From the NCBI GenBank assembly GCA_030549175.1, contig JAUKUA010000002.1, forward strand, positions 496,001-560,000: 64,000 bases of DNA. The letters are read 5' to 3'. Shown here piece after piece: positions 22,035-32,611 of this stretch; positions within the stretch are counted from its first letter, which is position 1; every line of letters starts with the position of its first letter. This DNA comes from Lasiosphaeris hirsuta. Its lineage: Eukaryota; Ascomycota; Sordariomycetes; Sordariales; Lasiosphaeriaceae. Both the position numbers and the translations under genes were made by a program. The notes under the pieces were generated by a model that worked only from the letters and a program-made list of their open reading frames with translations, was not told where the DNA came from and did no database searches.

Positions 22035-22442
22035 ATGCACTTCATCACCGTCACCAAGGCCATCGCCACCCTCCTGCTCGCCAGCAACGCCCTGGCGGCC
22101 CCGGCCCCGGTAGCCACCACACCCGAGGAGATCAGCAGCATCCTCTCGCCAGCTGGCGTCATCGAGGCACGCGACCAGCAGCTCATCGACGTGTGGGAAG
22201 ACAAGAACTTCTTGGGCGTCAAGCTCACCGACTCTGGCGTCGTGGGCGAGTGCAAGGACTTCCCCAAGAAGTTCCAGACCATCCTCTCGAGCGGCAAGGC
22301 CAAGCCCGGCTTCCGCTGCACCGTGTGGCCCAAGAAGAACTGCGGCGGCGCCGAGAGCCTGAGCTTCGACTCCACCGGCCGCAAGGCCTTCACCGACGCC
22401 GTCAACGACAAGGCCAAGAGCTTCAAGTGCCAGAAGGTCTAG
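22035..22442 (+). CDS. Small secreted cysteine-containing protein, effector-like
   Basis: 135 aa, single exon. Signal peptide residues 1-21 (cleavage near ALAAPAPVA), a short propeptide-like region, then a compact domain of about 85 residues with four cysteines (73, 95, 103, 132) that could form two disulfides. The pattern LIDVWEDKNFLGVKLTDSG ... GECKDFP ... CTVWPKKNCGG suggests two aromatic-rich beta strands like the Greek-key start (Y/W-E-D-x-N-F-x-G) of beta/gamma-crystallin domains; this is inference from the motif alone. The TATA box and leader imply strong expression. Function unknown; it could be a secreted effector or cell-wall-associated protein. Confidence 0.7.
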   Translation: MHFITVTKAIATLLLASNALAAPAPVATTPEEISSILSPAGVIEARDQQLIDVWEDKNFLGVKLTDSGVVGECKDFPKKFQTILSSGKAKPGFRCTVWPKKNCGGAESLSFDSTGRKAFTDAVNDKAKSFKCQKV

Positions 22443-23172
22443 GCGGCTTGGGCCATGATAGGCACTGGGGATGGGGGGGGGGGGGGGGGGGAGTCCCCGG
22501 GAGCATAGAGGGCGGGGACTTCATAGCATTGCATTCAGGATTAAAAGGACTACCTTTTTGGTAGTATAATTGGCATTGGGGTGGAGCAGGGCATCTATCT
22601 TACTGGGCATTTTCACTTTCTTATCAGCTTTCACTTAGACACACACTCGTTTACGAGACGCTTCATCATTTCGCTATAGTACAAGACATTTTTCTGCCAT
22701 CAAGAACAATATTGCCTGCTGTGAAGTTATCCTGGGGCAGTCTTCAGACCATACTGCTATCTGTCATCATCTTTTCCTGACGATCCAGTGTCTGCCATGT
22801 TAACCTAACCCTGGCTCCTTTATTGGTCCGAGGCCAGCAATGCCAAAGGGGTTGCCACTATGCAGTCAACTTGCCTGAAAATCTAGCGCGACATGGTTCA
22901 AAACCACATTTCGTAATAATGCCACTGTTGACACAAATTCAGTGTGTCATTCGGGAATATCCGCATACCAGGCCAAGGGTCAGAAGGCAAGTCAGGGTAT
23001 ATTAGCAGTTAAAAGATTGTACAGACCAACCATGAATATGCTCACCCACTCCCAAAAAGCATCAAAACCCCATGCAAAAAAGGTATGCCACCCAAATAGT
23101 ACATGTTTAAATCCCTAAATATATACGCCCCACAATGCAACCGCCATGTAAATTCTATGCCATGCAAGTCTC
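22443..23172. other. Convergent 3' region with a G19 homopolymer
   Basis: It holds a run of 19 G at 22473-22491 just after the secreted-protein stop codon and AT-rich 3' sequence of the protease gene. No gene seen. Confidence 0.5.
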
Positions 23173-24618
23173 TTACAGAACAAACCACGCGCCCCCGGCA
23201 ACGGTGAACAAGCCCGCCAGACCGGCGGTGAGAGCAGCCTCCCACCCAGACCCGGACCCCGCGAGACCCACAGCACTGTTCTTGGCGCTGCTCGTCGTCG
23301 CCTTTGGCGTGGCGCCGGCGCCGGTCGTCTCGGGGATGCCCGTGGCGGACGCGGCGATCTCGATGATGTTCTCCTTGGTCGAGTTCATGTTGCTCTGCGC
23401 CATAGACACGGTGTTGTGCGTCAGGTCGTAGACGACGTAGGCCGACCGCAGGAAGGTGTCGCCCAGCAGGTGCACGTCGCCCTCGGTGCTCGGCTGCAGG
23501 CCCAGGCTGCACACGTTGTCGGTCGGGAAGCCCAGGTTCTTGGGCAGCTCGAGGCCGCCCGACTGGATGTAGGGCTTGAGGTCGTCCATGATGATGTCGG
23601 CCAGCGAGACCTCGATGGCCGGCCCGTTAGCGCCGAACTGGTACCGCAGCACCTGGGCCGGGTCGGCGGTGCGCAACGCGCAGTCGACGTAGACGACCGA
23701 GTCGCGCGCGGCCGAGTCGTCGTAGGCGTTGAGGGACGTGAAGATCTTGCGCGCCACCGTCGGGGGCAGGTAGGTGAGCGTGGTGCCCGAGTCGAGGATG
23801 ACCGACAACTGCTCCGTCAGGAACTCGGTCTTGGAGCCGTCGCCCTTGACCGAGGCGAGCGAGGACAGGCTGACGGAGAAGTGGGTGATGTTGCCGGTGG
23901 CGGGGTCGGGCAGGATGGGCACCGTCTTGAGCGTGCCCGTGTACTTCTCGGTGTCGATGCCGCCGAACAGGATGGTGCCGGTCGAGGCCTCGAGGTCGTT
24001 GAGGAACAGGCTGTAGGCCTTGATGCCGATCAGGCCCTGCTTGAGCATCTGCTCGACGATGCTGAGGTAGGGCGTGCTCGAGGCGACGTTGGAGCCGTAG
24101 CCGATGCCCAGCATGCCCCAGCTGCTGGTCGAGCGGAGGGCCAGGCCCATCTGCACGGCCTTGACGTTGAGGGTACCGACGTTGATGTCGTCGGTGAAGT
24201 AGTCGCCCGAGGCGCCCGAGCCGTCGAGGTACTCGATCTCGAAGCCGCCGGGGTCGGCCATGGCGTAGCTCGAGCTCGTCGTGTTGTCAAAGGTGTCGAG
24301 GCAGTACCCGTACCTGTCCTGGAGCCGCGTGCTGGTGCACAGGTCCGAGTTCTTGGCGAGCACCCACACGTCGCTGCTGCCCGTGTCGACGTGCACCGTG
24401 ATGCTCTGGCCCGGCGAGCCGACCTCGACCGTAGCAAAGTAGGCGCCCGTGGTGACATTGTTGGCGAGGTCCTCGTCGAAGGGCGCCGCGCGCTGGTGCA
24501 GTCGAGAGCCGAGCGACGGCACCTTGGCGCTGTGGTCGCGCTTGATGTGCACCGGCACCACGCGCTGCGCCGTCGCTGTCGTGACCAGCGCCACGAAGAG
24601 GGTGGTTGTGAGCTGCAT
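23173..24618 (-). CDS. GPI-anchored aspartic protease (yapsin-like, A1 family)
   Basis: 481 aa, single exon. Signal peptide 1-17, propeptide to about residue 44, then a pepsin-type bilobed protease with both catalytic aspartates: HVDTGSSDVWV (Asp78) and ILDSGTTLTYLPP (Asp276). FLRSAYVVYDLTHNTVSMAQ closes the catalytic domain. A Ser/Thr/Ala-rich stem and a hydrophobic C-terminal segment (ending LTAGLAGLFTVAGGAWFVL) preceded by small residues form a GPI-attachment signal. Family members (yeast yapsins, Aspergillus OpsB) act at the cell surface, often cleaving after basic residues and shaping cell-wall proteins. Length and motifs are complete. Confidence 0.93.
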   Translation of the reverse strand: MQLTTTLFVALVTTATAQRVVPVHIKRDHSAKVPSLGSRLHQRAAPFDEDLANNVTTGAYFATVEVGSPGQSITVHVDTGSSDVWVLAKNSDLCTSTRLQDRYGYCLDTFDNTTSSSYAMADPGGFEIEYLDGSGASGDYFTDDINVGTLNVKAVQMGLALRSTSSWGMLGIGYGSNVASSTPYLSIVEQMLKQGLIGIKAYSLFLNDLEASTGTILFGGIDTEKYTGTLKTVPILPDPATGNITHFSVSLSSLASVKGDGSKTEFLTEQLSVILDSGTTLTYLPPTVARKIFTSLNAYDDSAARDSVVYVDCALRTADPAQVLRYQFGANGPAIEVSLADIIMDDLKPYIQSGGLELPKNLGFPTDNVCSLGLQPSTEGDVHLLGDTFLRSAYVVYDLTHNTVSMAQSNMNSTKENIIEIAASATGIPETTGAGATPKATTSSAKNSAVGLAGSGSGWEAALTAGLAGLFTVAGGAWFVL

Positions 24619-25069
24619 CGTGAAATGGACCTCGGGAATGCAGGTCTGGAGGGGAGAGGTGGAGGAGTGAGATGAGATTTTGAGATGGGACGTTGTAGAT
24701 TATGTCTTTTCGGCGTGGAGGCGCGTCCTCCCTGCCCTGTCACACCAAATCCGGCGCAGCGCTGCTTGGCGAAAGGATTCGGCGTCGTCACCCCTGTTAT
24801 TCTCGCCAATCAGCCTGCGCCCGCCTCCTTGGCTCCAGTGAACGCCTAGGCCCAGCGAGCGCTGCGCCCCGATGCCAGGGCGGAGGCCGACCAACCAGGT
24901 CCCTCGGTCGACCAAATCTCGCCCTGCACAGACCCGACAAAGCTGGGGACCCGTATGGTGGGCTAGCCAATATAGACACATCGAGCAGAGAGGTTCGGTC
25001 AGCACAACATTCTCCGCTCTCAGACCCACGGAAGAAGAAAAAGGAGAGAAAGACTCAACCTAAGAATCG
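24619..25069. other. Yapsin promoter region
   Basis: GC-rich upstream sequence of the protease gene; no other gene seen. Confidence 0.4.
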
Positions 25070-25302
25070 TTAGAGATCTTTTAAGATATTAAGGGTCTCC
25101 TATTTCAGTATGGTACTAACTTTGTCAAGGTCTATTTAAATATCCTTCGTCGAGATAATAGACCAAGGTATTTTATCTTTATAACTAACCGAGAATTGAC
25201 TTTTATTAATATTGAGGGTAAAAAATTCTATATTAATAAGGTATTATAGGAACTCCTTGACGTATTACTGGTAATCTTTATATAAGGTATTATTCATAAG
25301 AA
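25070..25302. mobile_element. AT-rich decayed repeat
   Basis: A sharply bounded AT-rich block with stops in every frame, many as TAG/TAA where CAG/CAA might have stood, typical of a RIP-mutated repeat. No protein family can be read. Its right border is the first codon of the orphan HMG-CoA lyase exon. Confidence 0.45.
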
Positions 25303-25506
25303 TATCGTTTAGTGGTGGCGACGGAGGGTGTGGTCTACTTTCTGGAGAGCTTGAGTATGGATACAGGGGTAGATCTGGACGCGGTCGCTGAGGTTGGCGC
25401 GTGGATCACGGGCGAGGTTGGGAAGACGCACGGGGGCAGTGTAGGTAGGGCGCTGCTTGCTGCGAAGGCGCAGGAACGGGCTGAGAAGGAGGGTAGTGGA
25501 GCGTAG
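25303..25506 (+). pseudogene. Orphan 3' end of an HMG-CoA lyase gene
   Basis: The frame VVATEGVVYFLESL followed by MDTGVDLDAVAEVGAWITGE and SVGRALLAAK matches the C-terminal part of 3-hydroxy-3-methylglutaryl-CoA lyase (mitochondrial leucine breakdown and ketone-body formation), whose conserved VATEDV-Y-L and G-V-x-A... helices lie there. Only about 65 residues remain out of a normal 300 or more; the TIM-barrel catalytic part is missing, and the sequence before it is AT-rich repeat. The stop codon is normal, so this is a 5'-truncated copy. Confidence 0.6.
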
Positions 25507-25599
25507 GCTGAACAACAAAAGAGAGTTTTGTTTTGTTTTTAAGGGTGATCCTCTTTTGCAAAGGTGTTGGCTACGATAAAGGGTAGAAGCAGCAGGTAG

Positions 25600-25930
25600 C
25601 CTCTAGGTACACCTGCAAAGAGCAAAAACGTCAAGCAACGGGCCATCTGCGCCCTGAAGTCTGCCGAGACCCGTCCCAACTGCCCAGCCTGACTTATCCC
25701 AGAAAGGGCAAAAAAGTCAAGGGGGGAAGCGCCCTGACACGAGGGAACGGCATTGGCATGTGCAAGATCGCGGCGCGTGTACGACTCCACAATGTCGAGC
25801 CACTCCTCGTGAAGCTGTTGTCCATTGCATCGTTCTACAACATGACATGTTAGAACTAATTCGTCCCAGCGCATTGGCGGCCAGCATCACCTCTTGCATG
25901 CCAGCATTGTGCTTATGGGCAATGATGTGG
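25600..25930 (-). pseudogene. Probable HET-protein fragment
   Basis: On the minus strand LTCHVVERC, then EEWLDIVESYTRRDLAHAN, resembles the stretch after the HET domain in which W..IVE.YT.R.LT..-D.LPALSGIA is common. An out-of-frame ALSGIS follows. Nothing intact is left; the assignment rests on this one region. Confidence 0.35.
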
Positions 25931-25989
25931 CCGTGCGGCGACTGATCACAGATGGAGCTGATCCCATTATATTGGATCTTCAACGTGAA

Positions 25990-28540
25990 TTTTTAATGTC
26001 CCCTGGCTGACTTTGGAAGGTTATGACTCGTATCTTAACTCGACGGCACCTCTTTGGCAACTCGACAGCTCGACACCTCAACTCCTCAACTCCTCGACTC
26101 CTCGACTCCTCGGCCTAGCTTGGAAAAGGCCGACGAATAAGGTAGGTTACGCTCACGCAAGGACTATTCTTGCGGGATACGGCGTCCATCCACGCCCACT
26201 CCTGAGCCTCGTCGAGCCACTTCACCTCAAAACGCTCCTGGCAGATTGGGGTGACGGTGTTGGCGCGGCTCGAGTCCTCGGGCACAGCGATGTACTGCAA
26301 GCATCGCCGCCTCCGACAGTCACTCACCTCGTTTCCCTCCTTTTCGCCCGAGTCACGCCGCGACGACAGGGGCTAGCCCCGTCAAACAGCACAAGTTCAG
26401 TGCATACGTGCCCCGTTCATTCATTATCTACGGCTGTCGCTTGCGAAATGCAATCATCACAAGAGGCAAGACACCGCCTTAGTTGTCTTCTTCGTGGCTG
26501 GTTGGGTCTCTGCCCACTGACCCCCGCCACCGGCCCGTCACACAGGATTTCAACTACCACGTGGAGGTTCGCCATCCACATCCAGTGTGTTTTGACAAAC
26601 TCTAGAGCGATGTAGAGATAGAAGATGGTGGAAACGCCCAGGCCCCCCACTCTCCCGCGTCGCCCGAGCCTTTGCCTACCGTTTACAAGCCGTCGCCTGG
26701 GCGCCTCGTTATCAACCCCCGTTGGAAACCCCTTTGAGCTATCAGTTCAGAGCGGCACATCTTAAACAGTAAGTTTCTTGGATAAAGTACACCAAAAGCC
26801 TCGGGACGAAAATGAGTAGTACAGTTATTAGCTGACATCGGTTGCCCCGGACCCGAGCTTGCTGAGCACTCGAGGCCGCCACGCCCCAGACAAGCCTCCG
26901 TCTATCGCGAATTGGCAAATACATTTTTGGCCCTTTCTTCAAGCGCATCGTGGTGTGTTGGTTGGGAGACGTAAGTAAAGGTAACCGCGGGTTCGAGTGT
27001 CTTCTCTGCTGGACACGCCGGGTCCGCGCGCCGAGCACCCGTACAGCACGCCCTCGGGGGCCGGGGGCCGGGCGCTAGCAAGACCTCGTGAAGCTTGGAG
27101 ACCCCAGGCCCTTTGCGGAAAAGATATTGTCGGTGAGGGTCCGCGTGATATCGGCCTTGACTGGGGCCTGGTGGACAATACCGGTGCCGCTATCGTCGGT
27201 GACGTACCTACCACACTCTATCCCTCCTGGGAAGAGATATCAGAGCCCCCAAAGAACCATTATAGTATTGAAAACGGCATTCTAGCATCCTGAAAGGCAT
27301 ATTTGATGTTGTGAAGAGATCTTTTCCATCCTCTGACACGCCTGTCGGCCTCATCTTCCGCATTCTCAGGGGGCGTCAACGAGGCCTTTACACCAATCAA
27401 GCAACTGTCGTGCCAAGGAGCAGTTATTCGCGACACAAAGTGGCAATTACTAATGACTATTGCCCCCCTAATCAAGTAACATATGCTGCCTTGGAGAGAA
27501 GTTATCGGGGTTATGTACATACAAACTCCGACATCGTCCAGGCTAGAGAACCGGGTTTCCCCTCGGACATATCGGCTCACCCTCGCGGGGGCAAAGGTTG
27601 GTCGAGGAAGGTATGTTGGCTTCAGAAACTCGTGAACAAGATTCTCCAGATACAAAATATTCGACCCGGTCGGGTTCCTCCCAAACCGCCACTGCAAATT
27701 TCTCGGCCATATGATCAAAGGGCGCATCATTGGGATCCTCGTACTCATGCTCCCACCCCGCCCCCTCGTTTCGTCATCAGGCACGGCAGAGCCGTCGTCG
27801 GGAATGTCGAGGCCCTCGACGAAACGTGACAACATGTCCCTGTCCAGTGTCACGCCGGGTACAGCCTGGCATACTCCGGTAACTGTTCCACCCGTGCGAG
27901 GAAGGGGGGGGGGGGACGCTGACCACCATTTGGCCTGGTATCAAGGGTGAATCGATATAGTTAGTCAACCCGATTGAACTTGGGTCTGAGGATGAACCCA
28001 CCGGAGCTCGGCCGGGCGGGTGGCATGGTCCTAGAAATGGACGTTAGGGAGGTGGGCTTGGAGATGGCAGCCGGGTGGGGAGGCTGCGGAGGTGCTCGTC
28101 GTGCAAGTAGCAGCCAAACACCGTGTATACCCGTACCGCTCCTCGTCTTGGTAGGACAAGGGGCTCATTCCTCTGGCAGATCCTACTGCCCCCCCCCCCC
28201 CCTCCCCCCTCGATTGACATTTTCTGCAGGCAGGGTGGAAACCCCATCGGAGAAGTTCGTGAACAACAGGTGGATGGAGGCATATGTGAAGCTCCTTCGC
28301 TCGACAATTGCGCGTCAGATCCCGAGAGCATAGCTACCGTGCCCTGACGGGGTACCTACCTTACCCATATAGTCTCACCCGACAACTGTTTTTATCCAAG
28401 TCCGCATTGGTCGCAATACCTAAAGCAAGGGTGAGTGAGAGTCATATCTGAGCGTCCCCTAAGCCGAGGTGGGTTCAAGGAGCTTAGATTTCTAGTGCCA
28501 AAGCATCGTTTCGTGAGACATGGCGCTAAATAAGAGAGAA
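25990..28540. other. No confident gene
   Basis: About 2.5 kb with several overlapping short ORFs, including one of 197 codons on the minus strand at 27260-27853, none with a motif I recognise. Given its neighbours this is probably more decayed gene sequence. C14 run at 28189-28202. Confidence 0.35.
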
Positions 28541-28831
28541 CTACCCCTTTCTTGTGTTCCCACGCCGATGCGAAGCTCCTTTAGTCATGGCATAGACAAA
28601 GCATTCGCCCAGGAAGAGGTATTGATGCTCTCTCGGCCGCAAAACATAGGCGAGCTCCCCACCGTCCGAAGAGCAAGCGGCGTCCTCGGCCGCCATGGCG
28701 CGTGGCCCGAGCACCATCGCATCATCCTTCAGGACGCCGAACTGCCTGCACCTAGAGCGACCCGTCTCATACATTTTGTTCCATCTCTCCACCTGACGGG
28801 CATTACCCTGCTGTACCCGCTGCTCGTCCAA
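28541..28831 (-). pseudogene. C-terminal fragment of a HET-type incompatibility protein
   Basis: The frame reads RQFGVLKDDAMVLGPRAM and, after a gap, AYVLRPREHQYLFLGECFVY followed by AMTKG. This is the C-terminal hallmark of fungal HET proteins (R.F....G..GLGP...GD....L.G...P.VLR......-F-LGE-YVHG.M.GE). The HET domain itself is absent nearby and the fragment starts at an arbitrary Met, so it is a remnant. Confidence 0.55.
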
Positions 28832-29354
28832 ATTTGTTACATGGGGAAAGCCTGCGCAGGAGAAAGAGTGCCCCCCTGTGGTGGAGGCTTACAAGAAGAA
28901 GGGCATTCTGGTTGAGGTGAGAAGTAACCCTATTTAAGTGCAGCTCAAATGATGGACTGACGCTTCTGCATGAAATATAGATCGACAGTAGCAGAGATAT
29001 TGCTTCGTCGTACAAAGAGTTTTTTGTCGGCGTCTTGGAGTCCTTTTTGGGACAATAACGGCGAGAACCGTTTTGCAACGAGAGCAATGTGTCGAATCCT
29101 GCAGCATCTCTGGGGATGGCTTGGATTGCTTGAATTGGACAGGGGCCAATCTGGAGGGGGGTGTCTTTGATCCTGAACGCAAGTGCCCACTTCACTTATT
29201 GTGACTGATGTGGGCTGAAATTAGCTCCGTTCAGCCCTTTCGGATTTGACACAAATCCCACCGGGTTTAGTCTGAAAATAAGTAGCTACACATGTGAAAG
29301 TCGGGGGGTTTCATCACATCATCCTGCCATCTCTCGGTCTTGGCCTAATCCAAC

Positions 29355-29860
29355 TCAGTTCCGATTCAGTTGCCTTCTCTCGACCTTCACCCAAAGGTCG
29401 TGAGATACCCAAGCAACAGCAGTGAATATCTTCAATGGGTGTGTGGGGTTGACAATTGATAGGTCGTAACGGCGCAAGATCTGCGGGGGAGTAGGTTTAT
29501 TAGCTAGATTGGTCTTGTAGTAAGTGGCAAGTTGCACATCGCTAACCTCGGCAACAGCTTTGCTGAGTTCCATGTAGGCGATAGCCTTGCCCAAACAGCC
29601 AAACTGGCCATGGCCAAACGCCAAATCCACTGTCATGTTCATGGCAAGCCGCTTATGTTCATCTGCCTCCAGCCACCGGTCAGGCCGGAATACGTCGGCA
29701 TCCTCGCCCCAGAAGGTCTTTGATCTACCCATGGCGTAGACTATGCTACCCGTGGCCACTCTTGTGCCCGGAGGCAGGTAGTGTCCGAGAATTGTGTCGC
29801 CGTCCTCGGGGACCGCCTTGTAAAAGGCGCCTGTTGCCTAATACATAGCATCCTGATTCT
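29355..29860 (-). pseudogene. C-terminal remnant of a cytochrome P450
   Basis: On the minus strand the frame runs from ATGAFYKAVPEDGDTI through FWGEDADVFRPDRWLE to the heme loop FGHGQFGCLGKAIAYMELSK (F-x2-G-x3-C-x-G, Cys ligand present). A typical intron (GTTAGC...CGCAG, about 29481-29546) follows, then LRRYDLSIVNPTHPLK. The resemblance is to fungal P450s of the pisatin-demethylase/benzoate-hydroxylase type. Upstream a TAG interrupts the region of the ExxR motif, and nothing of the N-terminal 350 residues is recognisable. The heme-binding part alone cannot function. Confidence 0.6.
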
Positions 29861-30042
29861 CCACAGCTCGCACTTTGCGTTTACCAATGCACCGGTAACA
29901 TGGCGCCTGGAGACACGCCCTCGCCTTTGACATCTCGGACTTGGAAAGAAGAGCATGCCCAAAGGGTTGTTGCCGGGCTGAAGAGAACTGCGTTCAATCT
30001 TGTTGTGGAGTTTTGTCTCCGCTACCTGCAAGTAAAAAGGGG

Positions 30043-30640
30043 ATTGTCAAGGAAAAATTCATCCCGCCTACCCTCTTTGGCCTTGCCATGTATGGTCGTG
30101 GTTATGCACTGGCGGACCACAAGTGCGACGCCTCGCTGTGCCCCTTTTAGCGGCCCGAATAGACCTGACCCGTGTAGTTCCGAGGGTGTTATGTCTTTGG
30201 TCAAGATCTATCAACTAATCGAAGAAAAGGGGATGCGGCCAGTCTTCCTCCAGGGCTCTATGGTGAAGCAGATCTCGTGCGAAGACCAGTGGATTGGCTA
30301 CGACGACCCAGCGACCTTTGCCAAGAAGAAGTGGGCGAACTCCCGGTGCTTCGGGGGCACTATGATATAGTGTTGGAGGTGGTGCCCCACCTCGAGGGTG
30401 CAGGGCGCACACGCCACCTCGCCTAGCTAGTGCCCTTTGGGCCACACCAAGATAGCTGTTGCAGGCCAGGGAAATCCTGGCCCGCAACACCACAGAATCT
30501 ATCACCGTTTCCCTTTGCTCTGTCTTGCCCACATTTAGAGTATTGACTTCCAAGTGCCAGGCTCCGGCGGCATGGCGGGCAACCCCGTGTACCTGTCGCC
30601 CAGGGTCTACGACGGTTCTACGCCGGCCCAGTGCAAACCT
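30043..30640 (+). pseudogene. Remnant of a class V (subgroup C) GH18 chitinase
   Basis: One frame gives LFGLAMYGRGYALADHKC, the end of the GH18 barrel with its typical F/MYGRGYTLAD. After a frame break at about 30148 it continues PFSGPNRPDPCSSEGVMSL, VKIYQLIEEKGMRP, then CEDQWIGYDDPATFAKKKWA and SRCFGGTMI, matching DDQW-AYDD--T---K---A-S-CLGG-M-WA of subgroup C chitinases. The codon after GGTMI is TAG where the barrel-core Trp (TGG) is expected. Later MAGNPVYLSPRVYDGSTPAQ (near 30570) fits the region after the catalytic domain. The catalytic DxxDxDxE part is missing. Confidence 0.6.
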
Positions 30641-30689
30641 TAACCCCCCTTGCATCTTTGTTCTACCCAATAGTGGTATCGGCGCTTGT

Positions 30690-31460
30690 TGCTTCTCTTG
30701 CCGGCGGAGCTACGTTTGGGATGGCGAGGAACGCCGAGTTAGTCCATGCTCCCACACAGCTTAGTCTTGACGCACAGTGGCTGGTAGAGATGGTTTTCGA
30801 CACCCTAATTGCCATCACCAACGACATTCATAGCCAAGGCAAGCCTTGGGGACTCGTGCACTTTCTTTTTCACCAACTGCGGTGCGACACGCGGCCAACA
30901 GACTGGTATGCTCACCTGCGACCATTTATTCAACGCTCTATGCTACGTCGGCCAAGAACGCGAATGGTTACCCGCACAGGGGACCTCTGGGCTGGTCATG
31001 AATATTCGGCAGTGTTCAGGAACTTCTTTTTAACGTTTTGGTACATTCGGGTGTGGGTCGGGCTTTCTGCTCTGTCCCATTCGCCCAACTTTCGTTTGTC
31101 CTCTTGAGCATTCATTCACATCTGGTCAATGTCGTTTCCTATAACTGTACAATACTTTTCCCAACCACCCATAGTATTGGGGAACTTGAAGATTAGCAAA
31201 CTCTTTTTGATTTTGAATTTCGTCTTGATGCAATTCGCTTTGATTGTTAGTAACGACAACCGGTCGACGGCGAGCCATTTTAGGACTGGCGCGGCATTGC
31301 TACGGCGGGAATCCTGCCGCAGGATTCGTTGCGGCACAGCTGGCCGGCATAGTCATCGCCGTAGAGTCACCACCATTCTCATATTATTAGCCAACACGCT
31401 AGCCCTGATTGGTCCGGCCGAGTTTACAAAGGGAGGGACCCTTCACAAAACAACACTGGG
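30690..31460. other. Intergenic, promoter side of the propeller gene
   Basis: No supported gene. A 158-codon ORF at 30631-31107 overlaps the chitinase remnant and has no recognisable motif. Confidence 0.35.
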
Positions 31461-31468
31461 TATTTATA
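31461..31468 (+). promoter_or_regulatory. TATA-like box of the propeller gene
   Basis: TATTTATA stands 83 bases before ATG 31544, followed by a CA-rich leader (CCAACCACACACAACAAC). Confidence 0.45.
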
Positions 31469-31543
31469 CCTTTTCCTTGGCACACCCTACCCATTCGCCA
31501 CCACAGGTTATCACAAAGGCAGAGTCCAACCACACACAACAAC

Positions 31544-32611
31544 ATGATATCACCAAGGTCTCTTCTCTTTCTCGCGGCGCTACAGACAATCCCCATCTCC
31601 GCCATGACAAGCCGCAACCACGCAGGCCCACCGTACGGCGTCGCCCTCCCACTCCCGCACCACCTCGTCACGCAGTTCCCCGACCCGTCGTGGATCGAGA
31701 ACATCGCGGTGCGCGCCAACGGCGACCTGCTCCTGACCCAGTCCTCCTTCCTCCCCGGCGCCCAACTCTTCTCCGTCGACCCCTCGGGGCCTTCGCCCAT
31801 CGCCGCCACCGTCGCGCACACCTTCCCCACTGTCACCACCCTCCTCGGCATCACCGAGGCCGCGCCCGACCTCTTCGTCCTCGTCGGCGGCAACGCCACC
31901 ACCCCCGGCTCCTTTTTCGCATGGACCATCGACTTTGGCCGCGCCGCGCCTGGTGCTCTCCCTGTCGTCACTGAGATCGCCCATTTGGCCGACGCCGTCG
32001 TACCCAATGGCGTCACCTCCGTCCCGGCCCACGGCCACGGCGAGATTGGGGTCGTGCTCGTGGCCGACTCAATTGCAGGTGTGGTCTGGCGTGTGGATGT
32101 CGCATCGGGCGCGTACGAAGTCGCGGTGCAGGTCCCGGAGCTGGCGCGCCCGCCCGGGGCGAATTCTTCGGTCGTCGGGGCCAATGGGTTGAAGTGGCAC
32201 AAGGGCTATTTGTACTGGACGAATAGCGTGCTGGTCGGGGTGTACAGAGTCAAGGTGGGGCGGGACGGGAAGGTGGAGGATGGAGCGGTCGTGGAGAAGG
32301 TGGCCGCGATTGACGCCAGCTTTTTAGATGACTTTGCCGTGGATGAGGACGGTGTTGTTTGGGTCGTGACGAACTCGGATAATCGTCTGTTAGCTGTGCG
32401 AGCTGGTAGCGGGGAGAGTGTTGTGGTGGAGGGTGGAGTGGGGGACTTGACCGTACTGGGAGGGACGGCGGCCGCGTTTGGGAGGGGCAGGTCTGATGGA
32501 AAGGTTTTGTATGTGACGACGTGTGGCGGGATTAGGGGGAGCTTGTTGTATGGGGGAACGACTGAGGGCGCAAAGGTGGTTGCCGTTGATACCCAGGGGT
32601 TTAGGTTTTGA
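31544..32611 (+). CDS. Secreted SMP-30/gluconolactonase-like beta-propeller protein
   Basis: 355 aa, single exon. The start at 31544 gives a clear signal peptide (MISPRSLLFLAALQTIPISA); the frame is open further up but those codons lie in the TATA/leader region. Repeated blades are visible: PSWIENIAVRANGDLLLTQ, LLGITEAAPDLFVLVGGN, VLVADSIAGVVWRVD, GANGLKWHKGYLYWTNS, LDDFAVDEDGVVWVVTNSDN, the spacing and E/N/N/D pattern of six-bladed SGL/NHL propellers. Relatives are lactonases or structural propellers; such extracellular members are common in fungi but mostly uncharacterised. The metal ligands (Glu in the first blade, Asn of GANGLKW, Asp of DDFAVD) seem present. It is intact although surrounded by broken genes. 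Confidence 0.8.
   Translation: MISPRSLLFLAALQTIPISAMTSRNHAGPPYGVALPLPHHLVTQFPDPSWIENIAVRANGDLLLTQSSFLPGAQLFSVDPSGPSPIAATVAHTFPTVTTLLGITEAAPDLFVLVGGNATTPGSFFAWTIDFGRAAPGALPVVTEIAHLADAVVPNGVTSVPAHGHGEIGVVLVADSIAGVVWRVDVASGAYEVAVQVPELARPPGANSSVVGANGLKWHKGYLYWTNSVLVGVYRVKVGRDGKVEDGAVVEKVAAIDASFLDDFAVDEDGVVWVVTNSDNRLLAVRAGSGESVVVEGGVGDLTVLGGTAAAFGRGRSDGKVLYVTTCGGIRGSLLYGGTTEGAKVVAVDTQGFRF

Noticed and set aside
23416..24675. 419-codon plus-strand ORF
   Set aside because: Antisense shadow of the yapsin gene, with Arg/Val/Gly-biased composition caused by its GC-rich codons.
27260..27853. 197-codon minus-strand ORF in the graveyard
   Set aside because: Open and fairly long but no motif or family recognised; could be a decayed gene, not supportable as one.
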